From: Candidatus Mesolinea sp.
GTDB lineage: Bacteria; Chloroflexota; Anaerolineae; Anaerolineales; Anaerolineaceae
Length of the DNA: 7,564 nt
Direction: 5' to 3'
NCBI GenBank assembly: GCA_003445715.1
Contig: DMCS01000081.1
Span: 1 to 7,564, forward strand
The position numbers were made by a program, and so were the translations under genes. Position 1 is the stretch's first letter, and every line of letters begins with the position of its first letter. Below, in pieces: positions 1 to 6,434 of the stretch. The notes beneath the pieces are model-generated. The model made no database searches and was not told the origin of the DNA. It saw nothing but the letters and a program-made list of their open reading frames with translations.

Positions 1-41
1 TCCGCGCCGATAGGGTCGAACTTAGGCATTTTCTGGGTCAT
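1..41 (-). CDS. 5' end of an unidentified gene downstream of uvrC (partial)
   Basis: Only the first 13 codons are visible before the window edge. The peptide reads MTQKMPKFDPIGA. The ATG overlaps the stop codon of the preceding 34-codon ORF by one base (TGATG at 43 to 39), a typical arrangement for translational coupling, and this is the main reason to accept the start. No domain can be recognised in so short a piece and no function is proposed. If real, it is the third member of a run uvrC - small membrane protein - this gene on the minus strand. A second in-frame ATG lies four codons in and could be the true start. Confidence 0.5.
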   Translation of the reverse strand, partial: MTQKMPKFDPIGA

Positions 42-145
42 CAGAACCGTATCATGGAGAGAACCATAGCTAAAACAATCGTGATGGCTAAAATTGCCAT
101 AATGATTTCGGATGTCCGTTTTTTTGATGATTTTTTACCTGCCAT
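41..145 (-). CDS. 34-residue single-pass membrane microprotein
   Basis: This small ORF is easy to miss. Residues 2-10 are strongly basic (Lys4, Lys5, Lys8, Lys9, Arg10). They are followed by one hydrophobic stretch of about 19 residues (Ile14 to Ile32) and a short Arg-Phe tail, which fits a single transmembrane helix with a cytoplasmic basic N-terminus. Translation is well supported: GGAG lies four bases before the ATG, inside the 3' end of uvrC; the ATG begins one base after the uvrC stop; and its TGA overlaps the ATG of the next gene. It could be a partner or membrane anchor for the gene beyond the left edge, or a secretion-type leader encoded as its own ORF. I do not recognise a family. 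The alternative is a chance ORF, but the spacing on both sides argues against that. Confidence 0.6.
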   Translation of the reverse strand: MAGKKSSKKRTSEIIMAILAITIVLAMVLSMIRF

Positions 146-146
146 A

Positions 147-2009
147 TCACTCCAGTTGTGTTTTAATTGCTTGTGCCAAGTCTGCCCCGATGCCTTTGAT
201 TTGCGCTATTTCTTCGACATTCGCAGCGAGGATGTTTTCGATGGAACCAAAGTGCTGCAATAAAGCCTTTCGGCGTTCTGGGCCAACCCCAGGGATTGCA
301 TCTAACCTTGAAGTTAACCCGATTTTACCACGCCGCTGACGGTGTGCCGTAATAGCGAAGCGATGTGCTTCATCACGGATGCGCTGGATTAGGTAGAACC
401 CTTGCGAATGTTCATCTAAGCGTACGGAATCACTCTTCCCGGGCAGGAAAAGTTCCTCCTCTTGCTTAGCCAAGCCGACCAACGTAAATTGACCCTGCAA
501 ACCTTGCGATTCGATAACCTTAACAGCTCGACTAAGCTGACCCTTACCGCCATCCACAATCAGTAAATCTGGCAGAATGCTAAAAGCCAAATCAGGTTTA
601 TAACCTGGCTGGTCTTTTTCTTCCTGGGCGCTATGATAGCGGGCAAAACGTCGGCGCAGGACTTCTTCCATAGACGCAAAATCATCCGGACCTTCCACGC
701 TGCGAATGTTAAAGCGGCGGTAGGCTTTCTTATTGGGCACTCCTTGTTCGAAGACCACCATACTGCCCACGCTGGCTGTGCCCATCGTATTGGAGATGTC
801 GTAGCATTCGATCCGGTTAGGCGGCTCAGGCAGGTTAAGCGCAGCTTGAATTTCTGCCAGGGCTTGATGTTGGCGGTCTTTATCGGCTTTCCAACGTGTT
901 TCCAGTGCCCGCAACGTCTCCACAGCGTTTTCGGATGCTAAACTGACCAGTTTCTTGCCGTCGCCGCTCTTCGGCACTTTGATCTCGACCTTTTCTCCAC
1001 CTCGTTTGGTGTTCAACCATTCTTTGATAATACGTGCTTCTTCGATATCGGTCGGCAGCAAGACTTGCGAAGGAATAAATGCGGCTTCATCATAAAACTG
1101 CAAGACGAAATCTTTCAGAATTTCCTCGTTTTTCTCGTCTTCGGTGCCTTCTAAGATGAAATACTCGCGACCGACGAGCTTGCCAGAGCGCATAAAAAAG
1201 ACCTGAACGCAAGCTTCGCCATCTGAGCGAGCCATTGCAATGATGTCGGTGTCTTTTTGCTCACTGGAAATGATTTTTTGCCGTTCGACCACACGCTCAA
1301 TACTGTTGATTTGATCCCGAAGAGTAGCCGCGCGTTCATAATGCATTGCCTCGGAGGCTGCTTGCATTTCGGATTGCAAGCGCTTGACAATTGGATCGGT
1401 GCGCCCTTCGAGAAACTTGCACAAGTCGTCAATCATCTGACGGTAGGATTCTTTATCGATAGCGCCAATACATGGACCAGAACACAGCTTGATGTCGTAA
1501 TAGAGACAGGGGCGGGCATCCTTACCGGTAATCTCTCGTGCACAGGTGAGGTAAGGGAATATTTTCCGCAGCACTTCCAAAGTTTGGTGCACAGCCCAAA
1601 CCGAAGTGTAAGGCCCATAATAGCGTGAACCGTCCTTTACCATCTGCCGAGTAACTGAGACCTTGGGGAAGTCATCTGCCCAGTGGATTTTGATGTAGGG
1701 GTAACGCTTGTCATCCTTGAGGCGGACATTGTAGAAAGGGCAGTGCTCCTTGATGAGATTCATCTCTAAGATCAGAGCTTCGAGCTCTGAGTCGACTAGG
1801 ATCAAGTCGATATCGGCAATCTTCCTCACCATCTGCCGGGTCTTATAAGTTTGATCGGCGGAGGCGTGGAAATAGGAGCGTACGCGGTTTTTTAGATTGA
1901 TTGCTTTCCCCACGTAGATGATTTTGCCGTCTTTGTCTTTCATCAGATAGCAACCTGGCTTTTCGGGCAAAGTGTCCAAGATTGCTTTGATATGTTCAGA
2001 TATTTCCAT
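147..2009 (-). CDS. uvrC: UvrABC excinuclease subunit C
   Basis: UvrC makes both incisions around a bulky DNA lesion after UvrA/UvrB damage recognition (nucleotide excision repair, cytoplasm). The 620-residue product has the full family layout. The GIY-YIG nuclease is at about 15-95 (Tyr21, the YVGKAINLKNR segment with Arg42, Glu82). The UVR/UvrB-binding helix pair is at about 205-240. The RNase H-like 5' nuclease has Asp404 in ECYDIS, Asp486 in LIVDGGKGQ and His549 in DEAHRFA. Tandem helix-hairpin-helix motifs occupy about 567-620. Four cysteines (156, 168, 176, 180) match the spacing of the iron-sulfur ligands reported for E. coli UvrC. The frame is open 39 codons further upstream, but homology begins at the ATG at 2009 (MEISEHIKAI), and the longer version would run into mutL. 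No Shine-Dalgarno is visible before this ATG, so initiation may be leaderless. The gene is divergent from mutL and followed by a coupled 34-residue ORF. Confidence 0.96.
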   Translation of the reverse strand: MEISEHIKAILDTLPEKPGCYLMKDKDGKIIYVGKAINLKNRVRSYFHASADQTYKTRQMVRKIADIDLILVDSELEALILEMNLIKEHCPFYNVRLKDDKRYPYIKIHWADDFPKVSVTRQMVKDGSRYYGPYTSVWAVHQTLEVLRKIFPYLTCAREITGKDARPCLYYDIKLCSGPCIGAIDKESYRQMIDDLCKFLEGRTDPIVKRLQSEMQAASEAMHYERAATLRDQINSIERVVERQKIISSEQKDTDIIAMARSDGEACVQVFFMRSGKLVGREYFILEGTEDEKNEEILKDFVLQFYDEAAFIPSQVLLPTDIEEARIIKEWLNTKRGGEKVEIKVPKSGDGKKLVSLASENAVETLRALETRWKADKDRQHQALAEIQAALNLPEPPNRIECYDISNTMGTASVGSMVVFEQGVPNKKAYRRFNIRSVEGPDDFASMEEVLRRRFARYHSAQEEKDQPGYKPDLAFSILPDLLIVDGGKGQLSRAVKVIESQGLQGQFTLVGLAKQEEELFLPGKSDSVRLDEHSQGFYLIQRIRDEAHRFAITAHRQRRGKIGLTSRLDAIPGVGPERRKALLQHFGSIENILAANVEEIAQIKGIGADLAQAIKTQLE

Positions 2010-2017
2010 ATTCGTAT

Positions 2018-2023
2018 ATTTTA
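2018..2023 (-). promoter_or_regulatory. Possible uvrC -10 element giving a near-leaderless mRNA
   Basis: On the minus strand TAAAAT sits eight bases before the uvrC ATG, in an AT-rich stretch (TATTAAAATATA). If used, transcription would begin about two bases before the start codon, which would fit the absence of a Shine-Dalgarno. No convincing -35 hexamer is present about 17 bp upstream, so the call is weak. A second TTATAC further upstream (2065-2070, overlapping the mutL -10) is another candidate. Confidence 0.3.
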
Positions 2024-2031
2024 ATAGATTT

Positions 2032-2053
2032 CCCCACTTATGACTGGGTGGGG
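2032..2053. repeat. Inverted repeat between divergent uvrC and mutL
   Basis: CCCCAC (2032-2037) and GTGGGG (2048-2053) form a perfect 6-bp inverted repeat with a 10-bp centre, midway in the 78-bp gap between two divergently transcribed repair genes. It lies 12 bp upstream of the mutL TATAAT and just upstream of the possible uvrC -10, where a dimeric regulator could touch both promoters. It does not resemble a LexA box I know. Short GC arms can arise by chance, so the operator reading is an inference. Confidence 0.35.
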
Positions 2054-2065
2054 TTTTACGCGCGG

Positions 2066-2087
2066 TATAATTCAGTAAGGTTGGTCT
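2066..2087 (+). promoter_or_regulatory. mutL -10 element and ribosome binding site
   Basis: A perfect TATAAT occupies 2066-2071. Transcription would start near 2078, only about ten bases before the mutL ATG at 2088. AAGG at 2077-2080, seven bases before the ATG, is the apparent Shine-Dalgarno and would lie at the very 5' end of the message. No good TTGACA-like box is seen at 16-18 bp spacing (the position reads ACTGGG), so the promoter may be weak or activator-dependent. Confidence 0.5.
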
Positions 2088-3830
2088 ATGACGATAATAA
2101 TACTTCCTGAGACTGTTGCTTCTCAAATTGCTGCAGGCGAAGTGGTGGAACGGCCTGCCTCGGTGGTCAAAGAACTGATTGAAAATGCAATCGATGCGGG
2201 TGCGAAGCAGATTACCATCACCACGCAGCAGGCAGGCAAAAGGGAAATTACCATCATTGATGATGGCGCAGGTATTCCTGCAGAGGAGCTGCCTTTAGCT
2301 TTGGCAAGGCATGCCACGAGCAAGCTGAGTAGCGCTGATGATCTCCTCAATATCCAAACTTTAGGTTTCCGGGGCGAAGCTTTAGCTTCAATTGGTTCGG
2401 TTTCGCGCTTGCAGATTACTTCTAAAACTGCGGATCAAGAGGTGGCGGTGCGCTTAAGCGTCGATGGCGGGCAGATGAGCCCTGCCGTTCCGGTCCCAGC
2501 GCCCACAGGGACTGAAGTACGTGTGGAGGATCTATTTTTCAACGTGCCAGCACGTCTAAAATTCCTCAAAACCGATAATACTGAGAACCGTCAAATTACC
2601 GGTTTGGTAACCCGTTATGCACTGGCTTACCCCCATATCCGTTGGTCCTTGGAACAAGATGGACGCCTGATTTTTCAGACCACCGGGAGTGGGAACCAAA
2701 AAGAAATTTTACAAGAACTCTATGGAACTCAAGATGCGAAGGAGCTGCTGCCAATTGAATTTAGCGCGCAAGAAATTAGCATCAAGGGGTATGTGAGCAG
2801 CCTCTCCCTCAGCCGCTCGCATCGGCGGGATATCACCCTTTTTGTCAATGGTCGCTGGGTGCAGGACTCCTCCCTCACGGCTGCGGTGATCAAGGCATAT
2901 AACACGATGCTCATGGTCGGGCGCTATCCAGTCGCGATTTTGTTCATCCAGCTGCCCGCCAATCTGGTGGATGTCAACGTGCATCCATCCAAAGCAGAAG
3001 TGCGCTTTCGCGACCCAGATCGGCTTTTTAGCGCGGTTCAGCGCGGCATCCGGCGCGGCTTGCTGGCTTATGCGCCCATTCCGGAAATAAACACAAGGGT
3101 TCTGTGGGGGCGCCAACCTTCTTCCTCAGATATCACTCTGCAGCCGGATCAGGATTCCGCTTTGAGGGTTAGCAGCGCAAACGATGAATCTAAGGTAAAC
3201 TCGGAAGAACCGATACCAAAATCGGAGCATTTACCGTTGGAACATCTGCCACTCTTGCGTTTAGTCGGGCAGGTCGCCTCGACTTATCTCGTTGCGGAGG
3301 GTCCGGATGGTCTCTACCTGATTGATCAGCATGCTGCCCATGAGCGTGTGCTCTTTGACCAGCTTATGGCGCAATACCGCGCTTCGGCGGTCCCGACCCA
3401 AGCCTTAATGCAACCGGTGGTCGTTGAAATGTCTACGGAAAAGGCTTTAGTGCTTACGCCCCAGCTGCCGGTTTTGCAAAAATTGGGCTTTGAGGTGGAA
3501 GAATTTGGGCTGAATGCCTTCGTGGTGCGCGCCGTACCAGCGATTGCTCTGGATGCGGACCCGCGCGCTGTGCTCAATGCATTAGTTGAAGATTTTGAAG
3601 AAAACGAAGAGCCTTTAGGCGAAGAAGTGGAAGCGCGCATTGCTGCCCGCGTATGCAAACGCATGGCAGTCAAGGCGGGAAAGCAGCTCTCGGAAAGTGA
3701 GCAGAAAAATTTGCTGCTCAACCTGGAAGCCTGCACTTCGCCGCGCACTTGCCCGCATGGCAGACCGACAATGATCCACCTGAGCGCAGCGCTGCTCGAG
3801 CGTCAGTTTGGCCGTTTAGGACCAAGATAG
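2088..3830 (+). CDS. mutL: DNA mismatch repair protein MutL, endonuclease type
   Basis: MutL couples MutS mismatch recognition to strand incision and excision. The 580-residue product has an N-terminal GHKL ATPase: ELIENAIDAGA with Glu32, IIDDGAGI at 57-63, RHATSKL, and LGFRGEALASI from 92. A ribosomal S5-like half follows, ending near DVNVHPSKAEVRF (Asp295, Lys303). A polar linker spans about 335-385. The C-terminal dimerisation/endonuclease domain carries DQHAAHERVLFD (413-424), VCKRMAVKAG (522-531), CPHGRP (555-560) and FGR (574-576). These correspond to the metal-binding motifs of B. subtilis-type MutL, which nicks DNA itself and is found where MutH is absent. The last acidic position of the first motif is Asp instead of the usual Glu. 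The start at 2088 matches the conserved N-terminus and has AAGG upstream. No mutS is in the window. The gene is divergent from uvrC and precedes a tRNA with its own promoter. Confidence 0.96.
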   Translation: MTIIILPETVASQIAAGEVVERPASVVKELIENAIDAGAKQITITTQQAGKREITIIDDGAGIPAEELPLALARHATSKLSSADDLLNIQTLGFRGEALASIGSVSRLQITSKTADQEVAVRLSVDGGQMSPAVPVPAPTGTEVRVEDLFFNVPARLKFLKTDNTENRQITGLVTRYALAYPHIRWSLEQDGRLIFQTTGSGNQKEILQELYGTQDAKELLPIEFSAQEISIKGYVSSLSLSRSHRRDITLFVNGRWVQDSSLTAAVIKAYNTMLMVGRYPVAILFIQLPANLVDVNVHPSKAEVRFRDPDRLFSAVQRGIRRGLLAYAPIPEINTRVLWGRQPSSSDITLQPDQDSALRVSSANDESKVNSEEPIPKSEHLPLEHLPLLRLVGQVASTYLVAEGPDGLYLIDQHAAHERVLFDQLMAQYRASAVPTQALMQPVVVEMSTEKALVLTPQLPVLQKLGFEVEEFGLNAFVVRAVPAIALDADPRAVLNALVEDFEENEEPLGEEVEARIAARVCKRMAVKAGKQLSESEQKNLLLNLEACTSPRTCPHGRPTMIHLSAALLERQFGRLGPR

Positions 3831-3835
3831 GGAGA

Positions 3836-3871
3836 GAGACCCTGGTCGGACTTATTCTGGGTGAAGGTCTC
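3836..3871. repeat. Inverted repeat just after mutL
   Basis: GAGACC (3836-3841) and GGTCTC (3866-3871) form a perfect 6-bp inverted repeat with a 24-base loop, five bases after the mutL stop. Inner CCC/GGG pairs could lengthen or compete with the stem. No T-run follows the right arm (it continues GAGAGAAG), so it is not a classical intrinsic terminator. It may be an mRNA 3'-end structure or chance. Confidence 0.3.
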
Positions 3872-3897
3872 GAGAGAAGAAACAAACCTAATTTTGC

Positions 3898-3925
3898 TTG
3901 TGGAAATAAGGAAAACAGATATAAT
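3898..3925 (+). promoter_or_regulatory. tRNA-Pro promoter
   Basis: TATAAT at 3920-3925 is a perfect -10. TTGTGG at 3898-3903 is a reasonable -35 at 16 bp spacing. Transcription should begin about 3931-3933, within five bases of the mature tRNA 5' end at 3936, leaving almost no 5' leader for RNase P to remove. Confidence 0.65.
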
Positions 3926-3935
3926 ATAAATCCGA

Positions 3936-4010
3936 CGGGGCGTGGCTCAGCCCGGATAGAGCGCACGGTTCGGGTCCGTGAGGTCGGCGGTTCAAATCCG
4001 CCCGCCCCGA
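3936..4010 (+). tRNA. tRNA-Pro (anticodon CGG)
   Basis: The 75 bases fold as a complete cloverleaf. The acceptor stem is CGGGGCG (3936-3942) with CGCCCCG (4003-4009), with U8 and G9 in place. The D stem GCTC/GAGC carries a ten-base loop, and the anticodon stem CACGG/CCGTG carries loop TTCGGGT. The variable loop is five bases (AGGTC), and the T stem GGCGG/CCGCC holds the TTCAAAT loop. Anticodon CGG at 3971-3973 reads the proline codon CCG. G37 after the anticodon and the C1-G72 closing pair are both typical of bacterial tRNA-Pro. The discriminator is A4010. The next bases are CTG, so CCA is not encoded and must be added by a nucleotidyltransferase. It has its own promoter and terminator. Confidence 0.96.
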
Positions 4011-4014
4011 CTGA

Positions 4015-4041
4015 AGCCCTTCATCATAACGAAGGGTTTTT
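4015..4041 (+). terminator. Intrinsic terminator of the tRNA-Pro unit
   Basis: CCCTTC (4017-4022) pairs with GAAGGG (4031-4036) across an eight-base loop. Flanking AG/TT can extend the stem by a wobble and one A-T pair. Five T residues follow at 4037-4041. It begins five bases after the tRNA end, so the primary transcript would be about 110 nt. Confidence 0.87.
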
Positions 4042-4106
4042 CGTTAACATCCGCGTGCATTGACAATTCTACTGACCGCTAAATCGACCGCATTTAAGGT
4101 AAACTA

Positions 4107-6125
4107 ATGCACATCATGGCTTTTGTTCTCTCGATTGGTGTACTTATTGCGACCACTTTGTTTTTGACTGCTCACCTTAAGATCAAGCGCTGGAGCGAAG
4201 CAATCTTAGCTTGGGCATTGGTAGGGTTCGCCTGCTTGGTGTTTGTATTTACGATTGCCAATCAACTCAAAGGGTTGGGCTCGCAACAGGTGGTCCTTGG
4301 GCTTCAGGCGGGTTTGCTTTTGGTGAGTGTTATAAGCTGGCAGTTCGCAAGTCGTCCAAAGCTTTTACCGGAAGGTAAAGTGCATATCAGTCCCGGTGTT
4401 TTGTTCAAAGGGCGGAAAAATTTGCCATTATTAGTTTTGGCAGTCTGTGTGGTGGGTGTGCTGCTCCTTTCTGGAGTCCTCAACTATATCGTCCTGCCGA
4501 ACAACAACGACGCTCTCTCTTATCACGTGGCGCGGATCGTGCGCTGGATGCAGCAAGGCTCCACATCTCCCTGGGAGACGCCTTTCGTCTGGCAGCTTTC
4601 CTTCCCCCTCAATGCACAACTGGTTTATTTATGGACGCTACTTTTTACCAATAGCGATCATTTCATTGCCTTCATTCCGATGATCGCCGGCTTGCTTACA
4701 AGTCTCATTATCTACCTACTCGCTCAGGAATTAGGCTTTAGCCGGCGAAATGCGGTCTTTTCCGCGTTAATTTGGCTGACTTTACCAGTCGTGCAGCTAC
4801 ATCTCACTTCCGTGCGGCACGACCTTATTAGCACTTGGTTGTTCTTATCAACTTTTTATTTCTTCCACCGCTGGGGCAAAACGCGAGAGTTTGCATATCT
4901 TTTGCTCTCTGCCTTGGCTTTAGCGCTCGTCATAGGAACCAATTTTTCCATTGCTGCTTACCTGCCTGGGATGGTGCTCATGCTCATCTTAGGTTTCGTT
5001 TTTTACGGTTATTCGTTCAGGCAAGTGCTCCAGTGGGCAGGGGTGGCTTTGCTCTGCTTTTTGCTGTTTAGTTCGCCGATTTACATCAGTAACACGGTTT
5101 ATTTTGGCTCGCCCTTAGGACCAGATGCTGCCCAAATGACCAGTGCAGTGATAGCAGAAGAAATGCAGCTCCCAAAGTACATTGCTGTCAACGCTACGCG
5201 CTGGTTCTATCAGCTGCTGGATCTCTCCTGGCTGCCCCAACCAGCCCAGCAAGCTCTGGTTTCTGCTAAGGCTTGGCTGGCAAGGCTGATTTTTACGCCA
5301 TTCGGTTTGAATTTAGAAGGCGACATTGCGACGCTGGATGCGCATCGCTTCACCTGGGACCGGCTTTATCAACTGCAGGAAGACGAAGCCTGGTTTGGGC
5401 TGATTGGCGGGCTGCTGATCTTTCCAACAAGTTTAGCTGCATTTGTGCAAGGCTTCAAGCGGAAGGACCTATTACGCATCATGCCCTTTGTGTTTTTTCT
5501 TACCGTACTTGTCACCTGCAGCCTAATCCGGCCAGGATGGACGCCATTTGATGGGCGCTATTTCATGCCTTTGGCGGCGATGTGCACTGCCTTTTTCCCT
5601 TTGTGGCTACAAGGGAAAAGCAAGCGGGTGGTAGAGGTCGTCATTGTAGCTGTTTCGATTTTTAGTATGGCAATGGTTGTGCTCTTCAACCCCGCTAAAC
5701 AGGTAGTCGGCGGAGCAGCAATATGGAAGATGAACCGGATCGATATGCTCACACGGCAGTCGTATTCTTCGAAGGAAATGCTCTACTTAGCCGAAGCCAT
5801 CCCGAGTGGTGCAACTGTAGGTGTGGCTGCTAAGCCGCAAAACTATCAAGAATATGGACTTTTTGGTGCAGATTTTAGCCGAAAAGTCGTCAATATCGAC
5901 CCATTGGAGAACATCGCGGATCCCAATTGGTTAGATGCACGCGGTGTGAAGTATTTGCTCGTCAAAGCAAACGATGTTGGCGGGTTGCACCCACCACAAG
6001 AATTTCGCTATGTAGATAGCTTGGGCGATTGGATCCTCTACCAACGGGACACACCAAAAAGCTCACAAGCTTGGAAAGGTCATCAGATTGATACAATACC
6101 CGCGATTACTATGTCAGTTTGCTAA
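4107..6125 (+). CDS. Polytopic membrane protein, GT-C/GT39-like glycosyltransferase
   Basis: The 672-residue product has roughly 12-13 hydrophobic segments (about 4-22, 33-52, 62-80, 106-130, 185-207, 240-254, 262-300, 306-325, 429-449, 455-472, 485-500, 507-526). A soluble C-terminal part of about 140 residues follows. The first large loop after the 106-130 helix holds Asp135 in NNNDALSYHVARIVRW. An acidic residue there, followed by a Y-H-x-x-R-x-x-x-W pattern, resembles the catalytic loop of ArnT/PMT-type enzymes that use polyprenyl-phosphate sugars. RHD at 237-239 and FDGRYFMPL at 481-489 are also typical of such proteins. The likely role is sugar transfer to a lipid, protein or cell-envelope glycan on the outer face of the membrane; donor and acceptor are unknown. 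The first ATG is chosen because AAGGT ends six bases before it; the second ATG (4116) is less well spaced. The gene stands alone between two terminators, with no glycan cluster in view. Confidence 0.75.
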   Translation: MHIMAFVLSIGVLIATTLFLTAHLKIKRWSEAILAWALVGFACLVFVFTIANQLKGLGSQQVVLGLQAGLLLVSVISWQFASRPKLLPEGKVHISPGVLFKGRKNLPLLVLAVCVVGVLLLSGVLNYIVLPNNNDALSYHVARIVRWMQQGSTSPWETPFVWQLSFPLNAQLVYLWTLLFTNSDHFIAFIPMIAGLLTSLIIYLLAQELGFSRRNAVFSALIWLTLPVVQLHLTSVRHDLISTWLFLSTFYFFHRWGKTREFAYLLLSALALALVIGTNFSIAAYLPGMVLMLILGFVFYGYSFRQVLQWAGVALLCFLLFSSPIYISNTVYFGSPLGPDAAQMTSAVIAEEMQLPKYIAVNATRWFYQLLDLSWLPQPAQQALVSAKAWLARLIFTPFGLNLEGDIATLDAHRFTWDRLYQLQEDEAWFGLIGGLLIFPTSLAAFVQGFKRKDLLRIMPFVFFLTVLVTCSLIRPGWTPFDGRYFMPLAAMCTAFFPLWLQGKSKRVVEVVIVAVSIFSMAMVVLFNPAKQVVGGAAIWKMNRIDMLTRQSYSSKEMLYLAEAIPSGATVGVAAKPQNYQEYGLFGADFSRKVVNIDPLENIADPNWLDARGVKYLLVKANDVGGLHPPQEFRYVDSLGDWILYQRDTPKSSQAWKGHQIDTIPAITMSVC

Positions 6126-6155
6126 AACCATAGTTGAAGCAATAGATTAAGCAAT

Positions 6156-6193
6156 AAAAAAAACCGGCCTGCATAACCAAGCTGGTTTTCTTT
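6156..6193. terminator. Bidirectional intrinsic terminator
   Basis: AAAACCGGC (6160-6168) pairs with GCTGGTTTT (6181-6189) across a 12-base loop, with one G-T wobble. Read on the minus strand it is followed by a run of eight T (6163 to 6156), an excellent terminator for the cold-shock gene. Read on the plus strand it ends in TTTTCTTTCT, adequate for the membrane glycosyltransferase. The two genes converge here. Confidence 0.85.
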
Positions 6194-6218
6194 CTAATTA
6201 AAATTTATTAGCCAATCA

Positions 6219-6434
6219 TTAGCTCAGGACTTTGACGTCCTGTGCTTGAGGGCCCTTAGCGCCCTGAACGACGCTAAATTCAACTTGTTGTTCTTCTTTC
6301 AGGGTCTTATAACCATCGCTAACAATAGCGCTGAAATGAACGAATACATCCTTTTCTCCCGATTCGCGGGCGATAAAGCCATATCCTTTTTCACTGTTAA
6401 ACCATTTAACAGTGCCAATCTCACGTTCTGCCAT
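6219..6434 (-). CDS. csp: Cold-shock protein, CspA family
   Basis: The 71-residue product is a single cold-shock domain, a five-strand OB-fold RNA/ssDNA chaperone that melts mRNA structure in the cytoplasm. Trp11, RNP1 KGYGFI (16-21) and RNP2 VFVHF (30-34) are all intact. The length is that of a stand-alone Csp and the C-terminal half (EEQQVEFSVVQGAKGPQA) is canonical. GGAGG at 6446-6450 lies 11 bases before the ATG, a strong though slightly distant ribosome binding site. A consensus promoter lies about 100 bp upstream, giving a long leader as in regulated csp genes. A strong hairpin terminator follows. Whether it is cold-induced or constitutive cannot be told from the coding sequence. Confidence 0.96.
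   Translation of the reverse strand: MAEREIGTVKWFNSEKGYGFIARESGEKDVFVHFSAIVSDGYKTLKEEQQVEFSVVQGAKGPQAQDVKVLS

Noticed and set aside
2010..2126. Upstream extension of the uvrC frame by 39 codons
   Set aside because: It overlaps the first codons of mutL and the mutL promoter, has no UvrC-like sequence, and the family N-terminus begins at the ATG at 2009.
2709..3116. Minus-strand open frame of 135 codons inside mutL
   Set aside because: It lies antisense to the conserved ATPase and linker coding region, has no recognisable motif, and is a shadow of mutL codon use.
3749..4063. Plus-strand frame of 104 codons spanning the mutL end and the tRNA
   Set aside because: It reads through the tRNA-Pro gene and its promoter in another frame from mutL and resembles no protein; it is a chance open frame.
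4060..4085. TTGACA at 4060-4065 as a promoter for the membrane glycosyltransferase
   Set aside because: The -35 is perfect, but the only AT-rich -10 candidate (TAAATC, 4080-4085) is at 14 bp, too short, and nothing suitable lies at 16-18 bp. A promoter here is possible but not supported.
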